The notes: generated by a model from the sequence alone, not told the origin. A stretch of DNA of 64,000 bases from Diphasiastrum complanatum (GCA_029204225.1 CM055096.1:75181521-75245520); one strand, 5' to 3'. Counted from the first letter of the stretch, positions 1 to 13,366 are shown. Translations and numbers: made by a program.

Positions 1-2239
1 TAAATAAGCAGTGTCTGACCACACCTTGGAAGAGGATAGATCTTAATTAGCAACAATAGCTATAGTTAAGAGTTCGACTCTATCTAGGCATATCAGGAAT
101 CTGACAAAAAACAACATATTCCAAATAGTGAGATCAAAGAGAGATATTGCTCACTGATTGATCATAATATCGGAAGAGACTCAGAGCACATCTCACTATT
201 TGGATTCCATCAACAGAATTAGCTAGTCAAACTTCTCATGATTCCAACAGATTCTCCTTCACTCTATGGTTTGGTTAGCACTAAAAACCCTAATTTGGTC
301 TTGAGATATTCTAGACATAAGCTCAAATGCATCAGTAAATTCATGGATAAGATATTGATGGTCTAAACATCCCATCTCACATACAACGCAGTACACTTGA
401 AAATTTATGTAGCATGATAAAGTACATATTAGACCTTTTAAATCGAAATTCACACTAGTACTTAGACTTAGACTAGAAATCTTGACCTACTTCAATGGTC
501 CAAATAAATGGCCAAAGTTGTAGTTATCATTGGCGTACCATCTTCAAGGACTTGAGCTACCTCATTATTGACAACGATCCAACATCAAAGCTAAAATAAC
601 CAACAATACCTGCCAATTAAAAAGCAAATACATTAAGTACACAAATAAGCATACCATTGTGGTAGTTATCATCTACAAATAGAAGGCCACACCCAACTAC
701 CAAGCTAGCAACTCATAGAAGCTCCATGGCAACTAGGCAACTAGTGGGAATCCATTCATAAACCAATTAGACTTTCAAACAAGTGTGGTAGGTCATTGTG
801 CCTTCATAACCACAAGCTTTCTATCAATTTTTTTGATCATGTTTCTTGTCCAATGTAGGGCATGCAACAAATCAATACATCAAAGACAATCATGAAGTTT
901 GCATGAGAAACAAAATTTCAAAGATTTTTACTTCAAATCAATGTATTACATGCACCATATCATATACAATAGTCAAATTAAATTCTACCAATATCATCTC
1001 TAGCCTCATGATCAACCAATTGAAATTACTCTAATAATATCATAGTTGGAGACACTCAGTTCAATGTGACTTCATATCATCTTCTTTATCAAAAGGCAAA
1101 TTTTCTACCACAGGCTTTAAAATTACATGTAATAGAATTTGTATATAATCTTGATATTGAACCCATCTTGAATACATACACAAAGACATGTTAAAAGGTG
1201 TACTTTGATAAGTTTAGTGAAAGATCTCTCACATGTTTAAATACATGATCAAACTCCATTGAAATCATGTTTGTGCAAGATGCAAAAAGGTAATGTTACT
1301 CTTTGATTTGGATTTGTAGACAATGCACTATGAAAGTGCACCTCATCAACCTCATTGCATACTCCCATTGAGCAGGCCAAAAGGCTCATGTTGTTTTTCT
1401 TTCTCCCATTTGATGAATCTTTTATCTCTTTGGCTTAAACCTTTCATCACAACTTGTGTGACAAAAGTAACCACAAGTATTATGGAACGAAACTAACATG
1501 ATGACAAAAAAAAGAGAAATGACATGGAGACCCATTTTTTTCAAATTTTTTTATTTTTTTTAAAAAATATCCAAATTTAAAATGCTTTGAATAAATATAT
1601 TGTAATGTTAAAAAACTGTTGTATTTTGCAAGAAAATAATTCAAGCTACAAAAATTTGGTCAATAGATTTTTATAAATAACTTAAAATTAGCTTATATGA
1701 AATAATAATACTATTCAAAATAAAATCATTAGATACACAACCACTAGAATAACTAAAAAAACATTTTTGCTTATTTAAAACAAAAGTTCTAGTTCTTTTT
1801 TTTTTGGAATTTTAAAAGTTTTTTAAATTACAATTCTTGTATCGAGAAAAATATTTTTAAAATCATGATAAAAATTTTAATCAGTATTTTAAAATTTTTA
1901 AAATCTTTACTTACATCTATGTAAGTTCATTGAATATTTAAACGTTAAATAACCGCAAATGAAATCACCTTAAAAAAAATCTTTTCATTTCTTTAAATTC
2001 CTAACAATATTTTTTTTTACAAAAAAAATCATAAAAGCACATCCAAAATTTAAATTTTTATAAACTTGATAAATTGTTACAATTTTAGTTTTTCTAATGA
2101 TTATCAATGTTAAGATTTTTAAAATATTTTAAATCCTTAAAAAACAAATTTAAGAACATTAAATCAATCAAAAAGCTTTCAAAACACAATACATCAAAAA
2201 ATATAAACGCAATTATTTTTTGAAACAAAAGAGAATTTC
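1..2239. other. AT-rich stretch without a recognisable gene
   Basis: No open frame here has a recognisable domain, and the short open stretches look like chance. From about 1500 to 2230 the sequence is extremely A/T-rich with many A and T homopolymers, as in old decayed intergenic plant DNA. No long direct or inverted repeat was noticed. Confidence 0.5.
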
Positions 2240-2652
2240 TTATTCCCAAAAATCATCGAGGTTATTTACATCTTTTTCCTTTTCTTGAGTAGCCACCGTA
2301 GTTTCAAGTGGCACCTCTTCTACAGTTTCCTCAACTACCATAACCGACAAGGAAATTAATGAGTCCTCACTATCTCAACTCTTTCCCATCTCAGATAGTT
2401 CATCTGGCAAAACTGAAGAGATTTCATTCTCATTTTTACAAAATCAACTAAATTAGAATCTAAATCTACTGTAGCAACATGTTTGCCTTTCTGAACAGCA
2501 CATGCGCTCGTGGTGCCGCTACCGCTAAATAAATCCAAAACCCAATCAGTTTGGTGCGAAAAAATATTAATTAAATAATTAATTAATTGTTGTGACTTTT
2601 GGTAGAGACAAGCCATGGAACCCGTCATTCGATTCTTCAATTTCTTAGTCAC
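2240..2652 (-). pseudogene. C-terminal relic of an N4/N6-type DNA methyltransferase
   Basis: The minus-strand frame 2652-2356 reads like the last part of a bacterial-style N4-cytosine/N6-adenine DNA methyltransferase. It has a QKSQQLINYLINIFS helix, the SAM-binding motif I as VLDLFSGSGTTSA, and a following acidic-loop segment ATVDLDSNLV. In this class the QK..LI..LI segment lies just before motif I. The catalytic (D/N/S)PPY motif would lie further upstream and is not found, so this is only about the last 100 residues. The frame stops at 2356. A different frame from 2341 to 2240 gives an acidic tail ending DNSN-like in NNLDDFWE and TAA, so a frameshift probably separates domain and tail. Plants do not normally carry this enzyme class as a housekeeping gene; a mobile-element origin or old transfer is inferred. 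Confidence 0.6.
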
Positions 2653-2659
2653 GGTTGGA

Positions 2660-4036
<1,377 letters not shown>

Positions 4037-4078
4037 TTGATCCCTTGTAATCATGGAGCGATTGTGCTCTTGTCTAGA

Positions 4079-4216
4079 TTTTTTTTTGTTTGTTTGTTTG
4101 TAAAGCAATCTATTTTAATGTTAGAAAAATGCTTCTTGGTTTCCAAAGGGGAGGCTCGAACCTGGGACCAAAGAAACTCCAGATGCCAAGCTAACCAGCT
4201 AAGCCAACCCCGTTGG
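4079..4216 (-). mobile_element. tRNA-derived SINE
   Basis: Read on the minus strand, the segment begins with a tRNA-like head. A box-A-like TGGCTTAGCTGG (complement of 4195-4206) is followed by a strong box B, GGTTCGAGCCTC (complement of 4151-4162); these are the two internal RNA polymerase III promoter elements. The unit ends in a CAAA-repeat and A-rich tail (complement of 4079-4101), giving about 138 bp. A short tRNA-related body with an A-rich tail is the architecture of plant SINEs. No clear target-site duplication was found, so the ends are approximate. It lies about 45 bp from the compound microsatellite. Confidence 0.6.
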
Positions 4217-4493
4217 GTAATGTCAGGAAAATGGAAAAATTTGGATGCTAAGAAACTCAACAAAATGCTCTTTTTCTAAAGGGAGAAATTTTAAAGGTCT
4301 GTTGTAGAGAAGTTTCACCAATAGCATGTTGATTGATAAAACTATGATAAATGTTCAGTCTTATTACTAGGGCAAAGCGACAAACATATTACAAGACGCA
4401 ATTTTAGAATGTGCTGATTGGATAGTTGTCTGATCATGTGACTTAAGCCAAGAAAGTTTCTTGATGATCCTTTTTTGCTGTTGAGTTAGATCA

Positions 4494-4605
4494 AAATGGG
4501 CAAGAAAGAGATGGTTCATGATTACATTGAACGTATCAAACATCTCATATTTGAATGTAAATCTGATCTTATTATGGATGAGCCCATGATCATGTTGTCG
4601 ACTGG
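4494..4605 (+). pseudogene. Short retrotransposon gag fragment
   Basis: A plus-strand frame beginning ATG reads MGKKEMVHDYIERIKHL and continues for about 37 codons to a stop. The HDYIERIKHL segment resembles the helix of Ty1/copia and related gag proteins. It directly abuts the minus-strand copia copy to its right, so it is probably a separate broken piece. Assignment rests on one motif. Confidence 0.35.
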
Positions 4606-6076
4606 ATAGTCGAGATCAAGTGCTAAGGATTGTTTAGACATGTTTGATACAAATGTATGATTCAAGTGTCCTAATCTCTGATGTCATAGTAATGCTTTAT
4701 TGACAAGAACAGAGGTTTTTAAAGCTTGACTAGTGTCAGAATAACAATGCGCCAGTCTATATAAGTATTCATGTCTCTTGCCAAGTGAAAGGATCTTATT
4801 TGTCCTATCGACAATTCGACATCGATCATATTCAAACTATACCCTATGACCTAAATCAGTAATTCTACTTACTGATAATAGATTTGTAGAGAGAGGTACA
4901 TACAAAATGTTTGATAGTAGATTGAATTGATCATGCTGGAACATTAATCTTACAATGCCTTCACCTTCGATAGTATGTGTACTATCATCGCCAAGATGAA
5001 CAAATCTCTTTGTACTGTAAGGTGTGTAGGAGTGAAAATGCTCACGATGACTGGTCATATGTTTAGTAGCTCCAGAATTCAGAAACCGAGAATTATTGAG
5101 TCGCGCCTTTTGGTCTTTGACCATAAACTCTCCTTCGTCCATGTCGAGTTCGAGAGATGATGTTGTGACTGCATTCGCCTATTGATCTGGTTGTTTGCTA
5201 GTATTCTTTGCTTTTAATACCCTACAATCCTGGATCTCATGATTAGTGCATTTGCAATACTTATAAAACATATTCTTCTTTGATTGTGGATTTGATAATT
5301 GCTCTTGACTTTGCGTCAATTTCTGATTTGATGTGGACTGCTTAGAACTTTTCTTCTTCTGTCGTTTTGAGCCTTTGTTGACATATATAGCCTAATATGA
5401 TGAAGTCGAAGAGGTGTCTTGACTTCATCGACTGTCTTCTTGCAGCAACATAGTGATAACTCTAGTAAGAGTTAAATCTGAGTGTGTCGATATGATCATC
5501 ACCTAGTTTTCATATGTAGAAGACAAGCTTGAAAGCAATTTCATGATTGCGTCTTGATTGTCGATGATCAATCCGATAGCTACCATCTGTTGCAAGATAT
5601 TCTTAAAGTGGTTAACGTGATTATGAAGTGAATCAGCATTAGACATCTTGAGTGTGAAGAATTTTCTTCTGAGATGCAACTTAGAAGTCACGTCCCTCAC
5701 ACCATATAGTGAGCTCAAGATGTCCCATACTTCTTTCGAAGTTTGAGCTTCAAATATGTGGCCAATCTGAGTGTTTGATATATTGAGAATAATAAGTGCA
5801 AAAGCTGTACCATCCTTTGATTTCCATTTTGAGTCAGTTGTGTCATCTTCAAGCTTCACTTCGATACTTGTAACAACATCCCACAACTCATTGGCGATTA
5901 GCAAGGTCTTCATCTTAAATTTCCACAAATAGTAATTGGATCCATTCAACTTGTCTGCGATGAGACCGACTTTACTTTGAGAATCCATCTGGAGCTTTAG
6001 TCTTTCAATGACTTTAAGAATGATGTCATGATGCTACAATGGGAAATCAATTATTTGATACTAAAATTTGATACCA
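4605..6076 (-). mobile_element. Ty1/copia retrotransposon A: gag, protease and pre-integrase part
   Basis: On the minus strand a UBN2-type copia gag occupies 5988-5503 (161 codons, start MDSQSKVGLIADKL). It is followed by a degraded zinc knuckle near 5270-5215 (first Cys replaced by Tyr), a protease frame at 5142-4837, and a pre-integrase zinc-finger start (RHQRLGHLNH) near 4700-4640. Integrase and reverse transcriptase are missing beyond 4605. The protease signature reads NSGATKHMT, so the catalytic Asp is Asn. A primer site, TGGTATCA followed by AATTT, is the complement of 6066-6076 and matches the initiator tRNA-Met type of copia elements. This copy cannot move by itself. Related gag pieces occur near 17.1 and 21.8 kb. 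Confidence 0.85.
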
Positions 6077-6530
6077 CAAATTGAAGAATAAGAGCGAGTG
6101 ATATCTGAACACAATAAGAAGATAGATTGATTCAGTAAATATCATGTACAAATCACATGATGAGAGCAGAAAACAATAACGGACGAAGCCACATACTCTA
6201 AGCTATCTCTGAGTAACTGAAAATCGTTGTCTGATGCACTTCCATTGATAAGTAGTAAGCACAAATAGAAATACTCTAATAGAACTCTGAAAGAAAATGA
6301 GCTAGAGAGATGAGCTAGAGCTGAAGAAGTCTTTTGACGATCAACTATTTATACTAAAGCAATTAAAGCGTATTCTCTAGGACAACTAATTAGGTCACAC
6401 TCACAATTGGTAGTTAGCCGTAATGCACTAGCATCCATCCAGTTAGGACTTTTCAAAAATTTACTTGCAAAGCAGCTAGGGCAAGTCTTTAGCTTCATGT
6501 CAGGCGGAACAATAGCTGTTGTTCTTGACA
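6077..6530 (-). repeat. Probable 5' LTR of copia A
   Basis: This segment lies directly upstream (minus sense) of the primer site of element A, where the 5' LTR should be. A TATA-like TATAAATAG is the complement of 6345-6353, in a plausible place for the LTR promoter. The outer end near 6530 (TGTCAAGAACA on the minus strand) is a guess because no second LTR of this family is available for comparison. Confidence 0.45.
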
Positions 6531-6654
6531 TGTCCAACTCCTTTGACTTTGTCAACGTTGTCGATATGTCGGAGCCACCTGTTGAGCGATTCCCGAGTAT
6601 TTCTGCAAATTGTATAGGAACACAAATAGAACTGCATAAAGTGGATAAAGATTA

Positions 6655-9005
6655 AAGATCGATTATTCAGATGAATCACTCCGATAGTAGAATGATCCAA
6701 CAACAATATGTGAAGAGGATGCGAAATCTGACGATGAGCCACACATTGGTATTGCCTTATACAATAGGATAGACTACCACAACCTCTACTACTATTGCTT
6801 CTATAAATATCAATGCAACTGTTGAAATGGTGATAAATGAGTTTGAGAGTCTTGGTCAAAAATAGCAGTTGCAGGTGGACAAGATGCAAACTAAGTTTGA
6901 AACAAGGATAAAGGCATTAGAAGATCAGCATTCCCAACTTACTAAAGCTCATGACAAAGCAACACGTCAGACCTTGCCTACAAGGAAAAATGTCTTGTGT
7001 GGCATCTATGCTGGTAATTATGCCCAATAATAAAAAGATGAACGACTGATACTTATTGTCATTTGTGAAATTCTATTGGACACAAAACAACATTTTTTTT
7101 TGTTTAATCCTAGGATTATTCAACAAAAGTATCATAAGTATAGTTATCATGAAGGACCAAAATGGAAAGCTCTAAATGGTAAGGTGCATGGACTTGGTTA
7201 TCTAGAACAATCAGCTTTACCTACTCCGCTAGCACAACAAGCACCTCAAGCCAATATGATGGAGCCAGAAGATTCATCGAGTCAAGGTCTGTGGAACTAT
7301 GCTTTCGAGAAAGATCTTGTACCATATGAGCAATATGCAATCTATGTTGCTACGCATCAACATTCTACTAGACAGTGGGCAAGAGCACCACTCGGATGCT
7401 TCGGGTGTGGAGAAAATCATCATATAGTAGAATGTCCAAACAAAGGCAAATTCGCTCCATTTTGTTGTGATGTGGATATGGACATTGCTATAAGGACCAT
7501 CCAACCAGACCAAAAGTTCCATCTGTAATTGCTCCAGTGAACATGATTTCCATCAAATCAAGACCAATAGTTTGGCCAGCTCCACAAAAAGCCAATGAAC
7601 CATCTACACCAGTTTTGGTTACAAGAGCTAAAATGCAAAAATAAGTTGCTCCTGATTCACAACCTGCAGAATCTGTATCAATCAATGATCAACCTTCCAT
7701 ATTGGGAGTATATTCAAACCTGCAATTAGAGAAAGAGAAATATTATAATATGAGGCAGTGGATTAAAGATCTTCAAGAGGAAGAAGCACTAGAGAATGCT
7801 AGGTTGTTGCTAAAATTCCTCTTGTGCCAGTTGTACCATCGAATTTACCTGATCCTTTGCAAATATCTCATCAAAAGACTGATGTAAATACTCAATCACA
7901 TCAACACGAAGAACCATTCAAGATAACAAAACTAGAAATCCCACCAACGGAGTTGATTGTGAGTATTCTTTCAAGCAGGATGGATATCACTCTAGGTGAG
8001 TTCTTGCGGTTGGTACCTCATGCCAAATAAGTAATATCAGATCGATTGACCAAAATTGATATCAAAATCCAACATGCACCATCAGTCTACTAGGTTTTAT
8101 TCGGACGTCCTTAGTTACGAGTTGCGGAAGTAATTCATAACTAGGGAATGGGCAAAATGACTTTTGAGAAAAAAAAAAAGCCTTAAAACTTGATCCATTA
8201 ATTTGGACAATCAAGCTAGCTCTCCAAAAAGGCGTAAATGATTCTTCCACAATGAATCATACCATTGATTGAGCTAATAAGGTGTTGAGAGTTCATTACG
8301 ATTTTCAAACTGATACTATCAATTGGAACCAAGCATTAGCAACTATTGATTATATAACTGGATATATGTCTTGACATAATGACAGTTCAACAGTGAGTAT
8401 CATTTCAATAAATGATCAAACTCTTGATACTACCATTACATGTTCTGTCAATATGATGAACGTAGCTTGGATTTCAACATATCCAATTCCAAATCCAATT
8501 GAAGATGAACTGATTCTAATAAGCCATGCCTTATCTTATAATAAGACAACAGAGCTGACAGATGATCAGATCTTAAGGCATATGGATCCAACCAGATTTG
8601 GGTATTGATGGATGCCAGATTAACCACCAACAAAATCACCAAACACAAATAGTTATATTGAAGGGAGGCAAGCCATCAGGACCTATGACTAAAAAGCAAG
8701 CCAAGCAATATTACAGTAAGGTTCTAAAATGGAAAAATCCACCAAACGAGGTAGTTACAATAGTTGATCCAAAGATCAGTGATCATCTTGTTGTGCCAGC
8801 TTTATTGGACAAAGGTAAAGGAAAGACAAATCTAGATCTGAATGCATCAAGTCAAATCACTCTGAAGTCACAAACGCCATTGGCCAAGATAATCTTCATT
8901 TTACCTTTGAGAGGGAGTGTAAGAACTATGGCTAGAAGTCCATTGAGTGGGCTAGAAGTCAAATTTGAGGTAATAAAAAAAAGTGAAACCTTTGTGAGTT
9001 TCTAG
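6655..9005 (+). mobile_element. Degenerate retrotransposon gag/protease relic, possibly Ty3/gypsy
   Basis: A series of broken plus-strand frames. At about 6775-6990 there is a coiled-coil-like piece. At 7076-7528 a 150-codon frame carries a CCHC knuckle, CFGCGENHHIVEC. At about 7824-8030 a frame ends DITLGEFLRLVPHAK. Near 8095-8150 the reading LFGRP-stop-LRVAEVIHN resembles the C-terminal part of a retroviral-type aspartic protease (usual LGRPWL). At 8393-9005 two further frames have no assigned domain. Both in-frame stops in the protease-like piece sit where Trp would be expected, so a G-to-A change (TGG to TAG) explains each. No reverse transcriptase or LTR was recognised, so superfamily assignment is tentative. 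Confidence 0.45.
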
Positions 9006-9290
9006 GTTCAAATCAAAGCCAATTTTCTTGAGCAATGTTTTGTAGAATCCTTCTTAAATATTCCTTGTGAATCATGATCAAGGGGATCTTGCCACTTGTG
9101 TCTTTGTAAACATCAAGTGAGTTGCTAGTGAGGCAAATTTTGGAAAAGTCCTTAGGGAGGGTGTCAATAATTAGATAAGCAACATCAAGCATTCACCATA
9201 AGCAATCACCACAAGAAGGCAGAGGAAGAACATGCACCAACACTCTACACACACCTCATACTGAATGTAAAATGTACAACTAAACCCTGT

Positions 9291-9422
9291 AACCCAAACT
9301 TGCCCTATTCTACAAGGATATGTGCTCAATTCACATACCTTGGATATGTAAAAAATATTTACATGGGTAGGATCCCCCAAACATTAACAACAGATGATAG
9401 ATATGTTTTACAATTTTTAACA
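9291..9422 (-). repeat. 3' LTR end of copia B with polypurine tract
   Basis: A 132-bp block, read on the minus strand from TGTTAAAAATTG at 9422 down to 9291, is nearly identical to 13498-13367. Immediately before it in minus sense is AAGGAGGAG (complement of 9423-9431), a typical polypurine tract, which marks this as the start of a 3' LTR. Sequence below 9291 down to about 9100 probably continues the LTR (R/U5) but diverges from the other copy. Confidence 0.75.
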
Positions 9423-9429
9423 CTCCTCC

Positions 9430-11740
9430 TTAAAATATATCTATCTGATGTTGGTGAAGATCCTTTGAGTTTGGATTCTTTGCTTTGCATTTGAAGTGAA
9501 GATAGCTTACCAAATCCATGATAAGTTCTCTTTGATAGAAATCTTTTCCAAATGCCTTTGAAAAATATTCCACCAACCTGCTACTATGCCAATGTACCCC
9601 CTGCATGTCTGATGTCGATCCTGGGTATGCAAAGTCCAAATGCATGAAGTTGGCTGCAAGAAAGACTGAAAAAACCGAGGCTTCCATGCCTCGTCATGAC
9701 CACAAAGATCATACAGATCAAGATTGTACCATGAGCAATATTCAAGATTAAGCATACTAGCTTCACTAGTCCAAAAAATATGAACTCTATCCAAAATGGA
9801 TCTAATCTTGAAACCATACTCAAACTTGATCAAATTAAGGCTAAATACTTTCTTGAGGGTGTAAGTGTCCTCAGTGGATGCTTCACTTAACCTCACAAGA
9901 AGTTTACAATATGCCTCAATACATGAAAAAACTCCTTTTTCAAACTATGAGTACTAAACTCATACTTGCTCTTACTCAATTTAAGAGAATACAAATGATG
10001 GTACCTTATCTTGCTTTCTAGATGTTTTGGAAACATAATCAAGTCACAAAAGACAAGAAGTTATTCCAAACTAAAGACTTCATTCAAAAACAGAATAGTC
10101 TTACTTGATCTTTGAGATAAGCAAATCTCAATTAAGCAAGATACATCATTAATCAAAGAAAATGGACAATAGGTGAGTAAAACAAAATTAATACCACCTT
10201 TACTTTTCTTTTCTTTTCCATGAAATAAGATCAACAAGGACTCGGCCTTGTACAATGATGAAGATCTCCTTGTACATGCATGTTGAGGATACTCCTCCTC
10301 AAACCTTGACCTCATCACAACTTGATTACTTGCCATAGTAATGACTTGTGATGCACTATGACACACTGTGCTCTCGGCCACTTCCAAGATAGAAAATAGA
10401 TCTTCAAAATTTTGAAAATAGAAGATCTTCAAAATTTTGAAAATAGAACTTCCAAGATAGAAAATAGAACTTCTCAAGACCTTCGAGATAGAGAGTGTAA
10501 AGGCTATGTAGCCTTCCTTGGTGGATAAGCATCCAACCATGATCCACAGACTAGGATCACCATCCTTCTTTCTTTCCAAGAAACCACATATAAAGCAATA
10601 GTCTTCAAGAACACTAAGGTATACAACCTTAGGCTTATAACTGAATAGGACTTCATAAAGTGCACTCCTTCCATTAGCTTCATAACTCCATAAAGTTTTG
10701 CATGATGGAACATACACATGCACCAAAAAACTTGAAGAGACAAGACACAACCAAATGTAACTTGTGGATCCATCAATAGTACATGCAAAGCAAGAAACAC
10801 CTTTCTTGCTTATTGATAAAGAAAGATGAACATCGGAATGTTCCAGCTCCATAGAATGTTCTGTCTGTTTAGAAGACATTAAATATGGATCCATAAGTGA
10901 TTTTGCCATAGAATAAGCCACTCTTGGCTTGATCTCCTTGACTATAATAGGCATAGACCTGAAGTTGGAAACATACAACTTCCTATGCCATAGCTCCTCC
11001 TTGGAAACATAAGTCATCAATGCAGCATCACATAAACTTGAATTTTCATGCACATCTAGCTTGAAAATACCTCCATATTTAGATCCACTTGCAAGGATCT
11101 TATCCTCTTTCTTTATGAAACAACCTTTGATATTGAAATCCAGTTCATAACCATCATCTAACAACTTCCCTGTACTAATCACACTCTTTGTGAGATTAGG
11201 CACATAGAGAACATTGGAAAGTGTAAAATTCATAGAAGATGTAAGTTTTAATGAACAACTTCCAACACCTTCAATTGCACATGCATCACCAACTGCTGTG
11301 TATATTGATTTCTTAGGATCTAGAACAGATTCAATAGAAACAAAAGAATCTTTGGAGAAACTCATATGAGTTGTTGCTCCACTATCAATATACCATGATA
11401 CATCATTAAAAGGTAAAGAAGAAAAACTAGACATCAAAAGAGTTGCCTCTCCACAACTTGCATGTGAGTCTTCTATGATACAACTGGTTTGAACTTCTTG
11501 TGTCTTCTTCTTGAAGTTAGAAGGATGAGCTGACTCATCTTCTAACCTACCATAGTTCTTACTCCTCTTTCTTGACTTGATCTCGGCTTCTTGAAGGTTC
11601 TTCAAAGTCTCCCAAGTCTCCTTTGCTGAGGTGCATAAACTAATCTCTCTCAACATCTCATCAGAGATGTTCAATTTGATGATATGTAGAGCAATTCTTG
11701 CTCAAGGAGTACCACGAATTTTGGCTCTCCTATATATGTA
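9430..11740 (-). mobile_element. Ty1/copia retrotransposon B polyprotein remnant with a 537-codon open frame
   Basis: The minus-strand frame 11674-10061 stays open for 537 codons. It holds the end of gag (SDEMLREISLCTSAKETWETL), a protease with intact WYIDSGATTHMSF signature, the LSNVLYVPNLTKSVIS protease/pre-integrase stretch, ELWHRKLY of the pre-integrase finger, and further copia-like sequence with large deletions in integrase. Gag continues in frame above 11674 to about 11740 across one stop. At 9687-9430 a shorter frame resembles the polyprotein C-terminus and ends just before the polypurine tract. Reverse transcriptase catalytic motifs are absent. Element M (12 kb) separates the body from the matching LTR start at 13498. 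Confidence 0.8.
10381..10470. repeat. Nested tandem repeat inside copia B
   Basis: An exact 25-bp unit is repeated twice (10399-10423 and 10424-10448). It contains the 14-bp palindrome TTCAAAATTTTGAA. The flanking CTTCCAAGATAGAAAATAG occurs at 10381 and again at 10449, so a larger 68-bp unit is also duplicated. The duplication keeps the minus-strand frame open and inserts a Phe/Ile-rich peptide. Confidence 0.9.
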
Positions 11741-11749
11741 CATATCATT

Positions 11750-12090
11750 CTCATTCACAAAGTAATGAAGAACCAAAGTTTTGTAGCTATCTCATGCTTG
11801 GTTGGATCTAAACTATTTTTTCTTGTTATCTCTCTAGCTCTCTCTCTCTCTCTCTAATTCGTGTTGAGGCTAATGCTTATGCATTGTAATCTTGTACTTT
11901 TAATCATTCTTTGATTCATTGCTATCATAGTCTATTGATTAGCATGCTAGATTGTGAATTAGCCATATCTTCTAAACTAGATCTTGTTGAACAATCTAGA
12001 ATCAGGGTACTGTGCCAATCACAAAGCTTAATCAAGATCAGTCACTCTTGTGGACATTCCCCACACGTGTGAATTTTGGAATTTTCAACA
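11750..12090 (+). repeat. 3' part of the 5' LTR of copia M
   Basis: The sequence ends ATTTTCAACA at 12090 directly before a copia primer site, so it is the end of an LTR on the plus strand. It has a CT-rich run near 11835-11860, and a palindromic CACACGTGTG at 12062-12071 close to its end. The left end of the LTR is not defined; it abuts the minus-strand copia B body near 11740. Confidence 0.55.
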
Positions 12091-12103
12091 TGGTATCAGA
12101 GCC
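12091..12103 (+). promoter_or_regulatory. Primer-binding site of copia M
   Basis: TGGTATCAGAGCC is complementary to the 3' end of initiator tRNA-Met, the usual primer of plant Ty1/copia elements. It follows the LTR terminal CA immediately. Confidence 0.9.
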
Positions 12104-13050
12104 TCATTAAGCTTTGCATGCTTTTCCCTGATAGTACAAGAAATTGAGAGATAAACAAGCAAAAAAAGTAGTTTTTCATCTTTTCTAACATTTCTATGAA
12201 GTGTAATTAGATCAAATCGGACCTGAACTAAATTTTTAGACCTGAATTAAGGTAGTACGGAATTCTGGAATTCCGCACGTGTGAAAATCAGAGATTTTCA
12301 GTCCCTTTGTTCTCCTTACTTATAGATCCAAAGATAGCAGTGTTATAGCTTGATGTAAAGCCTATGATCTATACTTTCCATAGAAATTGAAATCAAATCA
12401 ATCTGAAGTGTCTAGCAAGAGTTATAAGCTCTTAAAGAGTATTAGGATAGGTCCAAAATCCGAGTGACAACATTTTGATTTGAATCAATTTTTACTTTGT
12501 TCTGAATTCATGGTTTTGAGCATTCTACACAAGAAACTAAAGATCAATACTGAGTTTGAAGTAATTGAACACCCTTTGAGCCTTCTGAGTGTCAATAGTG
12601 TTTTCTTTTGTTGCATTTCACACGTGCCAAAAGTAGGATTCAAACTAACCAAAGTGTCTCAATCCACTTTGTGTATCTGATCTAGTTAGCTTGTCTTGTG
12701 GAATATTTGAGATCTGTCTCGAATACAGTTGCATGTGTTTCACATAGGAAGGTAGTATTTTTTTGAAAATACCTATAGTGAAAGAGAGTAGCAACTCTAA
12801 GTCAGATAGGAACAAGCTCAAACATATTGCAGTCCAATTACAAGAGTCTTCACATTCATGGCATCTATAGGAGATTGTCTCTTTCAAGCTAGTGAAAGAC
12901 TATACACCTTTAACTATTCAGTTTGGAAGGAGGATAGTATCCTTGTTGATTCTCTATGGTGTAATGGATATTGTAACTGGAACTGAAGTTGAATCTGCAG
13001 CTTTTGATGAGGCTCAGAGATCACATCCTACACCTATTCACGTGCAAACA
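12104..13050 (+). mobile_element. Ty1/copia retrotransposon M: leader and truncated gag
   Basis: After the primer site comes a roughly 750-bp untranslated leader, then an ATG at 12858 starting a gag frame that reads MASIGDCLFQASERL and then YSVWK. This matches the gag start of element N at 45638 (MGSIGAYLLEASERL, YSTWK). Downstream the frame shifts and continues as VMDIVTGTEVE to about 13040, where homology ends. All of protease, integrase and reverse transcriptase is absent. It lies in opposite orientation within the span of copia B, so it is probably a later insertion that then lost its 3' part. Confidence 0.7.
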
Positions 13051-13366
13051 ACTATTAACTTGACACCTAACCGCTAGCATGCATAGGTTGCACCTAACTT
13101 CTACCTACTTTTTTCAAATGGCAATTTCTCAACTAGCCATGTACAAATCTACATGCGTGTGTCCATTAGAGTGATTGCATGATTTGCATGTCACTATGGA
13201 AACTTAGGACATTATGCATTTATTGTGGCTCGAGTTTCTACAAGGTCATAATTGACCAATTCCATGTGAATTTTTATATGCATGTCAAACTAGACATTGT
13301 CAACATTATTGCATATCATACTAGACCAACTAGACTTTATGCATGTCACTGGAATTTGATCTACCT

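Noticed and set aside
10504-10800. 98-codon minus-strand frame inside copia B
   Set aside because: It overlaps the longer copia frame in another phase, so it is a shadow, though part may reflect the pre-deletion integrase frame.
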